Shown here: one piece after another, positions 45,968-47,066 of the stretch
Layout: every line of letters begins with the position of its first letter
How positions within the stretch are numbered: the first letter of the stretch is position 1
Assembly: GCF_009761375.1 (NCBI RefSeq)
Contig: NZ_LEKM01000136.1
Location: forward strand, 1 to 47,066
Length of the DNA stretch: 47,066 nucleotides
Direction of reading: 5' to 3'
Source: Ursidibacter arcticus
GTDB lineage: Bacteria; Pseudomonadota; Gammaproteobacteria; Enterobacterales; Pasteurellaceae
The notes under the pieces: model-generated
What the model saw: only the letters and a program-made list of their open reading frames with translations
Database searches by the model: none
Told to the model about the DNA's origin: nothing
Program-made: the position numbers and the translations under genes

Positions 45968-46954
45968 ATGAACCTTTATTTTCTTGAAAACGAATATCTC
46001 AAAATTACCCTATCAGACCTAGGTGCCAGTTGGCTCTCTTGTTTAGTGAAATTACCCAATGAAGAACGAGAAGTGCTTGTAACTACATCTGCAGAAAATT
46101 GGCAAAAACAGACCGCTTATTTTGGGGCAATAGTTGGGCGTTATGCGAACCGTATTGCCAATGGTTGTTATCAGCTGAATGGAAAAAGTTATCAGCTTGC
46201 TAAAAATAACGGTGAAAATAGCTTACACGGTGGTGTGTTAGGGGCAGACAAGCAAGTTTGGGGCGTTGAGTTTGCTACTGCACAAGCGGTGAGATTTCAG
46301 AAAGTTTTTGCAGATGGCGAAGAAGGATTTGGGGGAGAAGTAACAAGTTATGTGGAATATCGTTTAAAGGATAATCAACTTGAAGTTATCTTTGATGCGA
46401 TAAGTAATCAAGACACGCCATTTTGTTTAACTAATCACGCTTATTTTAATTTATCTAATGAAGATACAATTCATCAGCATAAGTTACAAATCAATGCAGA
46501 TTATTATTTGCCCGTTGCAGAAAATGGTATTCCAAATCAAGCATTAAAAGCCGTTGAGAATACGAGTTTTGATTTTCGACAAGCCAAATTTATTGGACAG
46601 GATTTACTAAAAGATCAGGATCAGAAATGTGTAAAAGGCTACGACCACGCTTTCTTACTTGCAAAAAAATCAGCAGATCTTACCGCTTGTACGCCTGATG
46701 CAGTGCTTTCTGTGGCGGATATAACACTTGAACTGCGTACAACTAAGCCTGCATTACAGCTTTATACAGGGAATTGGTTAGCAGGGCAACCGAATAAAAC
46801 AGGTGGTGTTTACGCTGATTATGCGGGTGTTGCTCTTGAGCCTGAATTTTTCCCTGATACGCCAAACCACCCAGAATGGTGGCATTTGGGTGGGATTTTG
46901 AAAGCAAATGAAGTTTATCAACATTTTATTCGGTATCAATTTAACTTAAATTAG
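45968..46954 (+). CDS. galM: Aldose 1-epimerase (galactose mutarotase)
   Basis: Interconverts alpha and beta anomers, feeding galactokinase with alpha-D-galactose. The 328 residues have YFGAIVGRYANRIANGCYQL and SLHGG in the N-terminal part. The acid His lies in LTNHAYFNLS and the base Glu in GVALEPEFFPDTPNHPEW. These are the standard galactose mutarotase motifs. It is last of the gal genes, after a repeat that lies between it and galK, and is probably still cotranscribed. GAGAAC precedes the ATG as a weak ribosome site. Confidence 0.95.
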   Translation: MNLYFLENEYLKITLSDLGASWLSCLVKLPNEEREVLVTTSAENWQKQTAYFGAIVGRYANRIANGCYQLNGKSYQLAKNNGENSLHGGVLGADKQVWGVEFATAQAVRFQKVFADGEEGFGGEVTSYVEYRLKDNQLEVIFDAISNQDTPFCLTNHAYFNLSNEDTIHQHKLQINADYYLPVAENGIPNQALKAVENTSFDFRQAKFIGQDLLKDQDQKCVKGYDHAFLLAKKSADLTACTPDAVLSVADITLELRTTKPALQLYTGNWLAGQPNKTGGVYADYAGVALEPEFFPDTPNHPEWWHLGGILKANEVYQHFIRYQFNLN

Positions 46955-47021
46955 CAAAACGAATATAAGCTAGTTTGTCATCTTTTATAAATCATTATAT
47001 AATAATTTATATAATGATTCA

Positions 47022-47066
47022 GATTATTGACAAAGTCTTTTTTCATTCGGACGCCAGCGTGGCGTC
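47022..47066 (+). repeat. Third copy of the palindromic repeat, cut by the window end
   Basis: CAGATTATTGACAAAGTC followed by six T residues matches the copy at 36162. It continues with GGACGCCA-GCG-TGGCGTC, a palindrome, up to the last base. The element continues outside the window. Confidence 0.6.

Overview
The window is chromosomal DNA of a Pasteurellaceae bacterium. It is AT-rich. The gene content (gpmA, pit with its DUF47 partner and ygiM, arcB, anmK, galTKM, lepA-lepB) is typical of the family. Uptake-signal cores of the ACAAGCGGT type, used by the Actinobacillus/Mannheimia/H. ducreyi branch, are common. The Haemophilus-type AAGTGCGGT core also occurs a few times. I cannot name the genus or species from sequence alone.

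Layout. (1) 1-3.4 kb: a heme-type TonB receptor with a candidate Fur box, apaH, and tRNA-Val(GAC). (2) 3.4-8.1 kb: an accessory island directly 3' of the tRNA. It is a badly decayed P2-like prophage with pieces of integrase, gpW-like baseplate, lysis protein, a scaffold/endolysin chimera and terminase. Among the pieces sit an apparently intact TraR-type zinc finger, three intact toxin-antitoxin pairs (RelE/HTH, RelBE, HigBA) and a fragment of a fourth ParE-type toxin. (3) 8.1-30.6 kb: mostly core genes: dedA, purR with a small divergent membrane peptide, mnmC, an NlpC/P60 lipoprotein, the pheS-pheT-ihfA operon, a DUF47-Pit phosphate transporter pair, ygiM, a DMT permease, arcB-anmK, trmJ, an AfuA-like binding protein, msrB, gyrA, a small lipoprotein and gpmA. 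(4) 30.6-41.3 kb: a family I.3 RTX lipase with a Fur-like site at its start, then lepA-lepB, then a complete type I secretion operon (TolC-like, HlyB/LapB-like, HlyD-like). IS200 debris and palindromic repeats lie around these genes. (5) 41.3-47.1 kb: alr, a transposase remnant, ssb and the galT-galK-galM cluster behind a CRP-type promoter.

How the parts fit. The lipase carries glycine-rich RTX repeats and a hydrophobic C-terminal tail, so it needs type I export. A full type I exporter lies about 4 kb away. The exporter's ATPase is of the HlyB/LapB kind, with a degenerate peptidase-like N-terminal domain, rather than the PrtD kind that normally exports family I.3 lipases. The pairing is therefore plausible but unproven. 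The phage island has lost almost every phage function by repeated internal deletion while its toxin-antitoxin pairs stayed open.

Less expected structure includes a family of nested palindromic repeats that share a CAGAYTRWTGAC-type end sequence at three places, a separate palindrome with a 21-bp tandem repeat between galK and galM, and terminator-like hairpins built from inverted uptake signals.
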